Shown piece by piece: positions 26,401 to 34,336 of a DNA stretch of 64,000 bases. Numbering within the stretch: position 1 is the first letter of the stretch; each line of letters begins with the position of its first letter. Source of the DNA: Micromonospora rubida (lineage in GTDB: Bacteria; Actinomycetota; Actinomycetes; Mycobacteriales; Micromonosporaceae). The DNA lies in assembly GCF_009908295.1 (NCBI RefSeq), contig NZ_JAAALO010000001.1, positions 248,001 through 312,000 of the forward strand, in the 5' to 3' direction. Both the position numbers and the translations under genes were made by a program. The notes beneath the pieces are model-generated. The model made no database searches. It saw only the letters and a program-made list of their open reading frames with translations, and was not told where the DNA came from.

Positions 26401-27338
26401 CTTCCGTCCACGTCAGCGGCGGCGTCGGCCGCCCGGTCCCCGGCCCGTACCGGCTCACCGGGGCGCCCGCGCGGCACGGCCCCCGGCGGCGGCCCGTCCG
26501 GCGGCGACCCGGCACCTGCCGCGCCCGCCGCGACCTCCGGTTCCACCGGGCGGGCCGGGTCGGACGGGTCCGGCGGGGCGGCCGGGTCGGCGGGCTTCGG
26601 CGGGAACCAGCGGCGTTCGATCCGCTCGCAGGCCATGCCGACGCAGGCACCGCCGAGCGCGGCCAGGATCAACCCCAGGTTGTACGGCAGGCCGAGGGTC
26701 AGCATGGCCAGCGCGCCGGCCGAGACGGCGCTGGTCCAGATCTTCCAGCCGGCGAGGGCCCCGGCGAGCACGACCAGGAAGACCGCGGTCATCGGGAAGT
26801 CCAGGCCGTCGCGCAGCCGCTCCGGCAGCAGGTGCCCCGCGACCATGCCGACGACCGTGGCGATCGCCCAGTTGACGTACATGATGGCGGACGCGCCGAA
26901 GTAGAACATGCTCTTGCGGCGGGCCGGCTCGTCGCCCTTGATCCGGTCGAACGCGACGAAGAACACCGCGTCGATCAGCCCGAAGCCGAGCAGCAGCCGC
27001 CACCGCTGCGGCAGCTCCCGCACGTGCGGGGCGAGCAGCGTCGAGTAGATCAGCATGCGCAGGCTCAGGATGAGGGTGGTAAAGATGATCACCGGCCACG
27101 CCGCGCCCTCGGCGATCAGCTTGAAGCCGATGAACTGGGCGGTGCCGGAGTTGACCACCATGGCCAGCCCGAAGGTCTCCAGGTAGGACAATCCGCTGGC
27201 CAGGCCGAGCGTCCCGCCGATCACCCCGAGGGGGAACGCGGAGATCAGGAACGGCACCATCGTGCGGGCCCCGGCGACGAACTCGCCGCGCGGCGTCGCG
27301 GGCCGCTCGGCGGCGCTGGTGGGCGTGCGGTCAGACAT
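26397..27338 (-). CDS. azlC: AzlC-type large subunit of an amino-acid exporter
   Basis: A 313-residue inner-membrane protein. The family signature FPLGVIGGTLGLASGLSYLET with GLAMVVNSGTAQFIGFKL is followed by LSLRMLIYSTLLAPHVRELP, GFGLIDAVFFVAFDRI and YFGASAIMYVNWAIATVVG. The last 60 residues are a Pro/Gly/Ala-rich cytoplasmic tail, unusual for the family. ATG 27338 overlaps the end of the Ser NRPS gene by eight bases. AzlCD exports small amino acids and their analogues. Fused to the biosynthetic operon it is a good candidate for export and self-protection, comparable to AmbA, the LysE-type exporter of the Pseudomonas amb cluster. Confidence 0.9.
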   Translation of the reverse strand: MSDRTPTSAAERPATPRGEFVAGARTMVPFLISAFPLGVIGGTLGLASGLSYLETFGLAMVVNSGTAQFIGFKLIAEGAAWPVIIFTTLILSLRMLIYSTLLAPHVRELPQRWRLLLGFGLIDAVFFVAFDRIKGDEPARRKSMFYFGASAIMYVNWAIATVVGMVAGHLLPERLRDGLDFPMTAVFLVVLAGALAGWKIWTSAVSAGALAMLTLGLPYNLGLILAALGGACVGMACERIERRWFPPKPADPAAPPDPSDPARPVEPEVAAGAAGAGSPPDGPPPGAVPRGRPGEPVRAGDRAADAAADVDGR

Positions 27339-30300
27339 GGTCCTCCCCGGGGCGGCGGGCACGCGGAGCGGCCGGGCCGGCGGCGCCGACGAGGGCGGCC
27401 ACCTCCCCGGCGCGGGTACGGCAGAAGTAGTGTCCCCCACCGTCGATCTCTTCGAGGGTCACGTCGGCGGCGATTCGCCGCCACGCGGCGTGCTCGTCGG
27501 CCGAGCCGGCGGTGAGCGGGTCGTCGCCGGCGAGCACCACCGTCACCGGCACCGTCAGCGGCCGGTCGGCCAGCGCGTCGAGCCGGTCCCGCAGGTACGC
27601 GTGCGAGCCGAGCGCGTCGTGCCGGAACGCGGCGACCAGCGCCGAGGTGTGGTCGGCGTCGAGACCGTCGAGGTCGGTGAAGCCGGTCTGCCCGACCAGC
27701 CAGTCCACCACCCCCGCCTCGTCGAGGGCCCGCACCTCGGCGATGCTGGCGTCGATGTCGGCCGCGTCCCGCAGCAGCTTGCCGCCGAGGAAGAGCCGCA
27801 CCGGCGGGGCCCCGGCGGCGGCGAGCAGCCGGGTCACCTCGACGGCCAGGGCCGCGCCGACGCAGTGCCCCCAGAGCAGCACCTCGCCCCGGGCGTCGGC
27901 GCGGATCTCGTCGGCCACCCGCCGGGCCACCTCGTCGAGGTCGACCAGCGGCTCGGGGTTGCCGGGGTCGTGACCGGGCAGGGCCACCGCCTGCACGGCC
28001 ACGCCGTGCCCGGCGAGCGCCCCGGCGAGGGGACGGAAGGCCAGCGGGTTGCCGGCGGCGTACGGGAAGCAGACCAGGACCCGGTCGGAGGCGACGCCCG
28101 ACGGCGACAGCGGCTGGAGCAGCGGGTCGTCGCCGGCCCGGGCGACCCTGGCCCCGACCGCCGCGCCGGACCCGGAGGCGACCGCCGCGCCGGACCCGGA
28201 GGCGACCGCCGCGCCGGACCCGGACCCCGTGCCGGAGCCGGCGGGGGCCTCGGCGGACTGGGCGGGCTTGGCGGGCTTGGCGGGCTGGGTGGCCTCGGCG
28301 GCCCGGGCCAGCGGGCCGAGGTCGGAGTGGGTCATCAGCTGCCGCAGGGTGACCAGCGGGCGCAGCGCGGCGACGACCCGCATCGCGGCGAGGGAGTTCC
28401 CGCCGAGGTCGAAAAAGTTGTCCTCCTCGGCGATGTCGTCGACCGGCACGTCCAGGGTCGCGGCCCAGACCTCGGCGATGCGCCGGGCCACGTCGGTGGC
28501 GGGCGGGGTGCGCCCGGCGGGGCCGGCGGCCGGGGCGGGCGCGGTCCGGCTGAAGGTCCGCCGCGCGGGGGTGACCCGGGCCGGCGGCAGGCCGGCGGCG
28601 TACCCGCCGTGCGGGGCGTCCGGGGTGTCGGCCAGCGCGGCGAGGGCCCGCCGGTACGCCTCACCGATCCCGGCCGCCTGCTCCGGGCTGAACTCCGCCG
28701 AGTGGTAGTGCAGGCTCAGCCGGACCTCGTCGGTGAAGAAGTCGCGCATGAACTCGGCGCGCAGGGCGAACTCGGTCTCGGTGCTGACCCGCACGTCGAG
28801 CAGGTCGAAGCCCGGCCGCTCCCGCAGCCGCTTGAGCAGGTAGAAGTGGGTGTAGTTGAACACCGTCTCGAACAGCGGGTCGGTGGTGGCGGCGTCGGCC
28901 TTCATCTGGGCCATCGGGTAGCGCCGGTGCGGCAGCAGGTCCGCCTCGGCCCGGTAGACCCGGCCGACGAGGTCGGCCCAGCTTCCGCCGCCGAGGTCCA
29001 CGCGCAGCGGCACGGTGTTGAGGAACAGCCCCATCGCGGTCGTGGCGCCCTCGGACTCGGGCCGGCCGCTCTGCTCGTACCCGGTGACGACGGCCGCCTC
29101 GGCGGCGAGCGCGCCGATGACCTTGACGTGCGCGGCGAGCAGCAGGGTCTTCAGCGGCACGGCGAGCCGGTCGGCCAGCCACAACAGCCGCTCGGACAGC
29201 CCGGCGGACACGTCCACCTCGTGGAAGGCCACCGGGCGTTGCGCCTCGGCGGTCGGCGGCTCCCAGCGGGGCAGCTCGGTCACCCCGCCGTCGGCCAGCA
29301 CGTCCCGCCAGAAGTCCCGGTCGGCGGCCGAGGCGACGGCCCGGCGTTCCAGGCCGATGTAGTCGCGGAAGTGGTTCCCGGCCGGCGGCTCGGGCAGCGG
29401 CCGGCCGTCGCGCAGCCGGTGGTACGTGTCGAACAGCCGGGTGTGCAGCAGGGTGATGCTCCACCCGTCCAGGGCCGAGTTGTGCTGGCTGAGGCTGTAC
29501 CGGTACAGGTCGTCGGCGAACAGGTGCACGTGGACGCGGACCAGCCCCGGCTCCCGCCAGACGAACCGGTACGCCTGCTCCCGGTCGTGCCAGTCGGCGT
29601 ACCGGCGCTCCTGCTCGGCCGGGTCGAGGCCGCGCAGGTCGGTCACCCACAGCGGGGTCGGCGCGTCGGCGTGCACGAGCTGGAGGTACTCGTTGTACCC
29701 GGTGAGGTGATAGCTGGTGCGGAAGATCGGATTGTCGGCGACCAGCCGCCGCACCGCCCCGGTGAACGCGGCCTCGTCGAACGGCGCGCTGATCAGGAAG
29801 CTGATGATGTCGTGGTACTGGGCCGCGCCCCGGGCCAGCTCGTTCTGGAAGATCAGCCCGGCCTGGAGCTGCCCCAGCGGGTACGCGTCGACCACCCCGT
29901 CGGGCAGCAGCGCCCGGTCGGCCGGGGACACCAGGTCGAACGGCGCGTACGTGGGGGGCCGCTCGCCGGTCGCCGGGGCCGCCGCGAGGGCGGCGATGGT
30001 GGGGTGGCGGAACATCTGCTGGAAGGTGAGGTCCAGCCCGGCGGCGTGCGCCCGGGCGAGCACGGTGACGAAGTGGATGGAGTTGCCGCCGAGGGCGAAC
30101 AGGTTGTCCTCCACCCCCACCCGGTCCACCCCGAGCACGTCGGCCCACACCTCGGCGAGAATCCGCTCGGCGTCGGTGCGCGGCGGCACGTACGGGCGGT
30201 CGTCGGCGGGCGGGTCGGGCAGCGCCCGCCGGTCGAGCTTGCCGCTGCCGGACAGCGGGAACTCGGCCAGCTCCACCACCCGGGCCGGGACGAGGTGCCG

Positions 30301-32481
30301 GGGCAGCAGGCCGGACAGGTGTTCGGTGAGCGCCCGCTCGGCCACCGGGGAGTGGGTCAGCACGTACCCGAGGAGGTTGCCGTCTCGGGCCACCACCACG
30401 GCGTCCTTCACCGCCGGGTGGCCGCGCAGCGCCTCCTCCACCTCGCCCAGCTCGACCCGGTGGCCGCGCACCTTGACCTGGTGGTCGAGGCGGCCCAGGT
30501 AGTCGATCGTGCCGTCGGGCAGCACCCGGGCCAGGTCGCCGGTGCGGTAGACCCGCTCCTCCCCCGCGTCCGGGGCGGCCACGAACCGGTCCCGGGTCAG
30601 CTCGGGGCGGTTGAGGTAGCCCCGGGCGAGCTGCACGCCGGCGATGCACAGCTCGCCGGGCACCCCGACCGGCTGGACCCGCAGCCGCTCGTCGAGGACG
30701 TGCAGCCGGGTGTTGTCCACCGGCCGGCCGATCGGCACCCGGTCGGCGCCGGGCACGCAGCGGTGGTGGGTGACGTCGACGGTGGCCTCGGTCGGGCCGT
30801 ACAGGTTGACGAGGGTGACGTGCGGCAGCAGCGCGGCGAGCCGGTCGACGTGGTGTGGGCCGAGCGCCTCGCCGCTCGCGAAGACCCGGCGCAGCCCGGC
30901 CAGCGGCGCGGTGTCGGCGGTGGCCAGCCAGTCGAGGAACGCCCCCAGCATGGACGGGACGAAGTGCAGGGTGGTCACCCCGTGCGCGGCGACCGCCGCG
31001 ACGATGGCCTGCGGATCGCGTTCCGCGCCGGGCGGCAACAGGCACACCGACGCGCCCTCGCGGGCCCACCAGAACAGCTCCCACACCGACACGTCGAAGG
31101 TGGTGGGGGTCTTGTGCAGGACGACGTCGTCCGGGCCGATCGGGTGCAGCCGTTGCATCCAGGCGAGCCGGTTGGCCAGCGACCCGTGCTCGATCATCGC
31201 CCCCTTCGGGGCGCCGGTGGAGCCGGAGGTGTAGATGACGTACGCCAGGTCCCGCCCGTCGGCCTCCGCCGGCGGCCCGGCCTCCACCGCGTCGGCCTCC
31301 GGCGCGGTCACCGCCGCGTCGGGCGGCGGCAGCGGGAGCGCCGGGACGCCCTCGGGGACGGCCGCCGGGTCGGCGGCCAGCACGAGCGCCGCGCCGCTGT
31401 CGGCCAGCAGGTAGCCGATCCGGGCCGACGGGTAGCCGGGGTCGACCGGCAGGTAGGCCGCGCCGGCGCGGTGCACGGCGAGGATCGCCGCGAGCTGGGC
31501 GGGCGACCGCTCGGCGAGCACGCCGACGACGGTCTCCGGGCCCGCGCCGGCCGCCCGCACGGTCGCGGCGAGGGCGGCCACCCGCCGGTCCAGCTCCGCC
31601 CAGGTCCAGGTGACCTCGTCGGTACGCACGGCGACGGCGTCGGGCGTCTCGGCGGCCCGGCGGGCCACCCAGGCGTCGGGGCGCAGGGCGAGGTCCGTGG
31701 CGGTGTTGGGGTCCGTGGCGGTGTTGGGGACCACGGCGGTGTCGTTCATCGCGTCGAGCACCGCCCGGTCGGCGGGGGTGACCAGGGCGACGTCGTCGAC
31801 CGGGGCGTCCGGGGCGGCGAGCGCGGCGGTCAGCAGGAGCAGCAGGTGCCCGGCGATCCGGTCGGCGGTGGCCCGGTCGTGGCGGGCCGCGTCGTGGTGC
31901 ACGGTCAGCTCGGCGACGGAGACCGCCACGGTGACGCCGACGCGGGGGTCGGGGGCGGCGTCGGTGGTGTGCACGGCGACGTCGAGAAACGGGTGCCGGT
32001 CGGCCTCGGCGTGCGGGGCGAGGTCCTCGGCGAGCAACTCGACGGGGTAGTCGGCGTACCGCTGCGCCTCGGGCAGCGCCGCGCGGAGCTGCCCAACCAG
32101 GTCCCGGTAGCTGACGTCGGGGCCGCCGGTCACCGGCAGGGGCAACAGGCCGGCCAGCGCGTCGCCGTCGGCCGGGCGGCCGACCAGCAGCGCCGACGCG
32201 CCGGTCCAGCGACGCAGCAGCGCCGCCACGGCGGCGGCCACCAGCACGTACCGGGCGGGCTCGGCGCCCCGGCTGGCGACGGCGAGCCGGTCGGCCAGCG
32301 CGGCGCCGAGGGGCACGGTGACGGCCTGCGGGCGGGCCGGGGCGCCGGGGGCGGGGGTGCGGTCGGCGGGGAAGCCGACCCGGTCCGCGCCGGCGGTGAG
32401 CACGTCGCGCCAGTGCCGGGCGTGGTCGGGCCGCCGCGCCGCGGCGATCCTGAGCTGGCCCCGGGTCATCAGAGACTGCAT
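27331..32481 (-). CDS. NRPS, C*-A(Ser)-PCP-C-PCP-TE
   Basis: A 1,716-residue NRPS. Domains: a truncated condensation-like part without HHxxxDG (C*, 1-250); an adenylation domain (265-765) with YTSGSTGAPKG and pocket residues read as DVWHFSLVDK, the serine code; PCP with S801 (LGGNS); a C domain (865-1290) whose active motif reads HNSALDG, so the second, catalytic His is Asn1001; PCP with S1363; a repetitive linker; and a thioesterase (1460-1710) whose nucleophile is C1540 in GHCVGA instead of Ser. The second PCP has no A domain of its own. The architecture equals AmbE without the methyltransferase. Cys-type TEs are known from ring-forming NRPSs (beta-lactone, beta-lactam). ATG 32481 lies 16 bp after the PCP-C gene, with GGAGAG upstream. 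The final product of this module is not known. Confidence 0.92.
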   Translation of the reverse strand: MQSLMTRGQLRIAAARRPDHARHWRDVLTAGADRVGFPADRTPAPGAPARPQAVTVPLGAALADRLAVASRGAEPARYVLVAAAVAALLRRWTGASALLVGRPADGDALAGLLPLPVTGGPDVSYRDLVGQLRAALPEAQRYADYPVELLAEDLAPHAEADRHPFLDVAVHTTDAAPDPRVGVTVAVSVAELTVHHDAARHDRATADRIAGHLLLLLTAALAAPDAPVDDVALVTPADRAVLDAMNDTAVVPNTATDPNTATDLALRPDAWVARRAAETPDAVAVRTDEVTWTWAELDRRVAALAATVRAAGAGPETVVGVLAERSPAQLAAILAVHRAGAAYLPVDPGYPSARIGYLLADSGAALVLAADPAAVPEGVPALPLPPPDAAVTAPEADAVEAGPPAEADGRDLAYVIYTSGSTGAPKGAMIEHGSLANRLAWMQRLHPIGPDDVVLHKTPTTFDVSVWELFWWAREGASVCLLPPGAERDPQAIVAAVAAHGVTTLHFVPSMLGAFLDWLATADTAPLAGLRRVFASGEALGPHHVDRLAALLPHVTLVNLYGPTEATVDVTHHRCVPGADRVPIGRPVDNTRLHVLDERLRVQPVGVPGELCIAGVQLARGYLNRPELTRDRFVAAPDAGEERVYRTGDLARVLPDGTIDYLGRLDHQVKVRGHRVELGEVEEALRGHPAVKDAVVVARDGNLLGYVLTHSPVAERALTEHLSGLLPRHLVPARVVELAEFPLSGSGKLDRRALPDPPADDRPYVPPRTDAERILAEVWADVLGVDRVGVEDNLFALGGNSIHFVTVLARAHAAGLDLTFQQMFRHPTIAALAAAPATGERPPTYAPFDLVSPADRALLPDGVVDAYPLGQLQAGLIFQNELARGAAQYHDIISFLISAPFDEAAFTGAVRRLVADNPIFRTSYHLTGYNEYLQLVHADAPTPLWVTDLRGLDPAEQERRYADWHDREQAYRFVWREPGLVRVHVHLFADDLYRYSLSQHNSALDGWSITLLHTRLFDTYHRLRDGRPLPEPPAGNHFRDYIGLERRAVASAADRDFWRDVLADGGVTELPRWEPPTAEAQRPVAFHEVDVSAGLSERLLWLADRLAVPLKTLLLAAHVKVIGALAAEAAVVTGYEQSGRPESEGATTAMGLFLNTVPLRVDLGGGSWADLVGRVYRAEADLLPHRRYPMAQMKADAATTDPLFETVFNYTHFYLLKRLRERPGFDLLDVRVSTETEFALRAEFMRDFFTDEVRLSLHYHSAEFSPEQAAGIGEAYRRALAALADTPDAPHGGYAAGLPPARVTPARRTFSRTAPAPAAGPAGRTPPATDVARRIAEVWAATLDVPVDDIAEEDNFFDLGGNSLAAMRVVAALRPLVTLRQLMTHSDLGPLARAAEATQPAKPAKPAQSAEAPAGSGTGSGSGAAVASGSGAAVASGSGAAVGARVARAGDDPLLQPLSPSGVASDRVLVCFPYAAGNPLAFRPLAGALAGHGVAVQAVALPGHDPGNPEPLVDLDEVARRVADEIRADARGEVLLWGHCVGAALAVEVTRLLAAAGAPPVRLFLGGKLLRDAADIDASIAEVRALDEAGVVDWLVGQTGFTDLDGLDADHTSALVAAFRHDALGSHAYLRDRLDALADRPLTVPVTVVLAGDDPLTAGSADEHAAWRRIAADVTLEEIDGGGHYFCRTRAGEVAALVGAAGPAAPRARRPGEDHV
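28160..28225. repeat. 24-bp coding tandem repeat in the PCP-TE linker
   Basis: Two full units and one partial unit of a 24-bp repeat that encodes GSGAAVAS in the Ser NRPS. It forms a flexible tether between the last PCP and the thioesterase and has no other apparent role. Confidence 0.8.
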
Positions 32482-32497
32482 GATCTCGCTCTCCGGC

Positions 32498-34336
32498 TCA
32501 CAGGTCGATGTCGATGTCGATGGTGGCCGCCGGGTCGGCGGCGGGCCGCGCGCCGGTCAGCGCGCCGACCGGTCGACCCGGGTCGGCCAGCACGGCGTCG
32601 AGGAGTTCCAGGTACAGGTCGGCGAACGCGCGCACCGTCGCCGGCAGGAACAGCCCGGCGTGGTACGCCCAGTGCACGCGCAGCGAGTCGGCCCGCTCGT
32701 AGACCTGCATGTCCAGGTCGAACATGGCCTGCCCGGTGGGGGCGATGGCCAGTTCCACCGGCCGGCCGAGGAAGTCGACCCGGGCCACCTCGTCGTGCTG
32801 CATCGCGAAGAGGGTGTCGAACAGCGGGTGCCGGTGCGGGTCGCGGACCGGCAGCACGGCCTCGACCAGGCTGTCGAACGGGAAGTCCTGATGGGCGAAG
32901 GCGTCCACCACGTCCCGGGCCACCTCGTCGAGCAGCGCCCGGAACGGCGCGTCGGGGCGGACCCGGTGGCGCAGGCACACGGTGTTGACGAACATGCCCA
33001 TCGCGGCGTCCAGGCCCGGCGCGCCCCGCCCGGCGACCGGGGTGCCGACGGTGACGTCCGCGCCGACGGTGGTCCCGCCGCCGGAGCCCGCGCCGCCGGT
33101 GGTCCCGCCGCCCGTGGTCGTCGCGAGGAAGGCCGCGTAGACGGCGAGCAGGAGTTGGAACAGGGTCACCCCCTCGCGGCGGGCCAGGGCGCGCAGCGCG
33201 GCGGTGCGGGCGGCGTCCACGGCGAACTCGACGACCCCGCTGCCGGCGGTCGGCGTCGGCCCGTCGCCCGCCGGCCGGTCGGCGTCGGTGGGCAGCCGGG
33301 GCGGGGCGGGCGGGTCGGCGAACCGGGCCAGCCACCAGTCGCGCCCCGACGGCTCCCGCCCGTCGACCCAGGCCGCGTAGTCGGCGTACTGGGCGGGGAC
33401 GGGTGGCAGCTCCCGGCCGGCGTAGCGGGCGTCGACCTCCCGCAGCAGCAGGGCCAGGGAAAGCCCGTCGGTGACGATGTGGTGCAGCTCCAGGGCCAGC
33501 TCCGGCCCGGCCGGGGTGCGCCGCAGCTCGGCGCGCAGCAGCGGCGGGGCGGCCAGGTCGAACGGGCTGACCGGCACCGGGGCGTCGGCGGGGGCGGCCG
33601 CCTCGGGCAGCTCGAACGTCACCCCCGCCAGCACCCGCTGCACCGGCCGGCCCGCCTCGGTGCCGAACGCGGTGCGCAGGACGTCGTGCCGGGCGATGAC
33701 GTGCCGGAACGCCCCGGCCAGCCGGCCGGCGTCCACGTCCGCCGGCAGCGGCAGCACCAGCGGCAGGTGGTAGGCCACCGACGCCGGATCGCGGGACTGT
33801 GCCAGGTACACCCGCCGCTGCTGCGGCGACAGCGGGTGCGCCGCGCCGGCGGCGGCCGGCGGCAGCGGCGCGGCGGCCCGGGACCGGCGGATCTCGTCGG
33901 CGAGGGCGGCCACGGTCGGGTGACGCAGCACGGCGGCCAGCGACACCGCCACCCCGAACACCCGCTGGGCGTCCACCGCCAGCCCGGCGGCGGCCAGGGA
34001 GTCCCCGCCTGCGGCGTAGAAGTCGTCGAGGACGCCGAGCTTCGGCACCCCGAGCGCCCGCTCCCAGACGCGCACCAGCGCCCGCTCGACGTCGTCGCGG
34101 GGCGGCAGGTACGCCCCGTACCGGTCGTCGGGGGCGACCAGGTCGGCCGGGTCGAGCGAGTCGACCTGGACGACGTGCCGGGGCAGCTCCGCGTCGGTCA
34201 GCTCGGCGGCCAACTGGCCGCGCAGCACCAGCGGGTCGAGGAAGTCCTCGGCGACGACGTACACGCAGCCGTCCTTGACGGCCACCCGGTCTACCTGCGG
34301 CCAGAGCCGGGCGAGGGTTTCCACGTCGGGGGTCAT
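32498..34336 (-). CDS. Stand-alone PCP-C protein with A-domain remnant
   Basis: A 612-residue NRPS fragment. The first 80 residues (RVAVKDGCVYVVAEDFLDPL ... ELPRHVVQVDSLDPADLV) look like a decayed C-terminal subdomain of an A domain without the A10 lysine. They are followed by a PCP with S113 in AAGGDSL and a complete C domain (165-600) with H285 and H286 in HHIVTDG, plus AMGMFVNTVCLR and DFPFDSLVE. It has no A domain, so its PCP must be loaded in trans or take a residue from the Thr protein. ATG 34336 overlaps the stop of the Thr NRPS by four bases. The pair together recreates the A-PCP / PCP-C division seen within the Glu and Ser proteins. Confidence 0.88.
   Translation of the reverse strand: MTPDVETLARLWPQVDRVAVKDGCVYVVAEDFLDPLVLRGQLAAELTDAELPRHVVQVDSLDPADLVAPDDRYGAYLPPRDDVERALVRVWERALGVPKLGVLDDFYAAGGDSLAAAGLAVDAQRVFGVAVSLAAVLRHPTVAALADEIRRSRAAAPLPPAAAGAAHPLSPQQRRVYLAQSRDPASVAYHLPLVLPLPADVDAGRLAGAFRHVIARHDVLRTAFGTEAGRPVQRVLAGVTFELPEAAAPADAPVPVSPFDLAAPPLLRAELRRTPAGPELALELHHIVTDGLSLALLLREVDARYAGRELPPVPAQYADYAAWVDGREPSGRDWWLARFADPPAPPRLPTDADRPAGDGPTPTAGSGVVEFAVDAARTAALRALARREGVTLFQLLLAVYAAFLATTTGGGTTGGAGSGGGTTVGADVTVGTPVAGRGAPGLDAAMGMFVNTVCLRHRVRPDAPFRALLDEVARDVVDAFAHQDFPFDSLVEAVLPVRDPHRHPLFDTLFAMQHDEVARVDFLGRPVELAIAPTGQAMFDLDMQVYERADSLRVHWAYHAGLFLPATVRAFADLYLELLDAVLADPGRPVGALTGARPAADPAATIDIDIDL

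Noticed and set aside
27262..32988. Plus-strand open frame of 1,908 codons antisense to the Ser NRPS
   Set aside because: Shadow frame. It spans gene borders on the other strand and has no recognisable domain.
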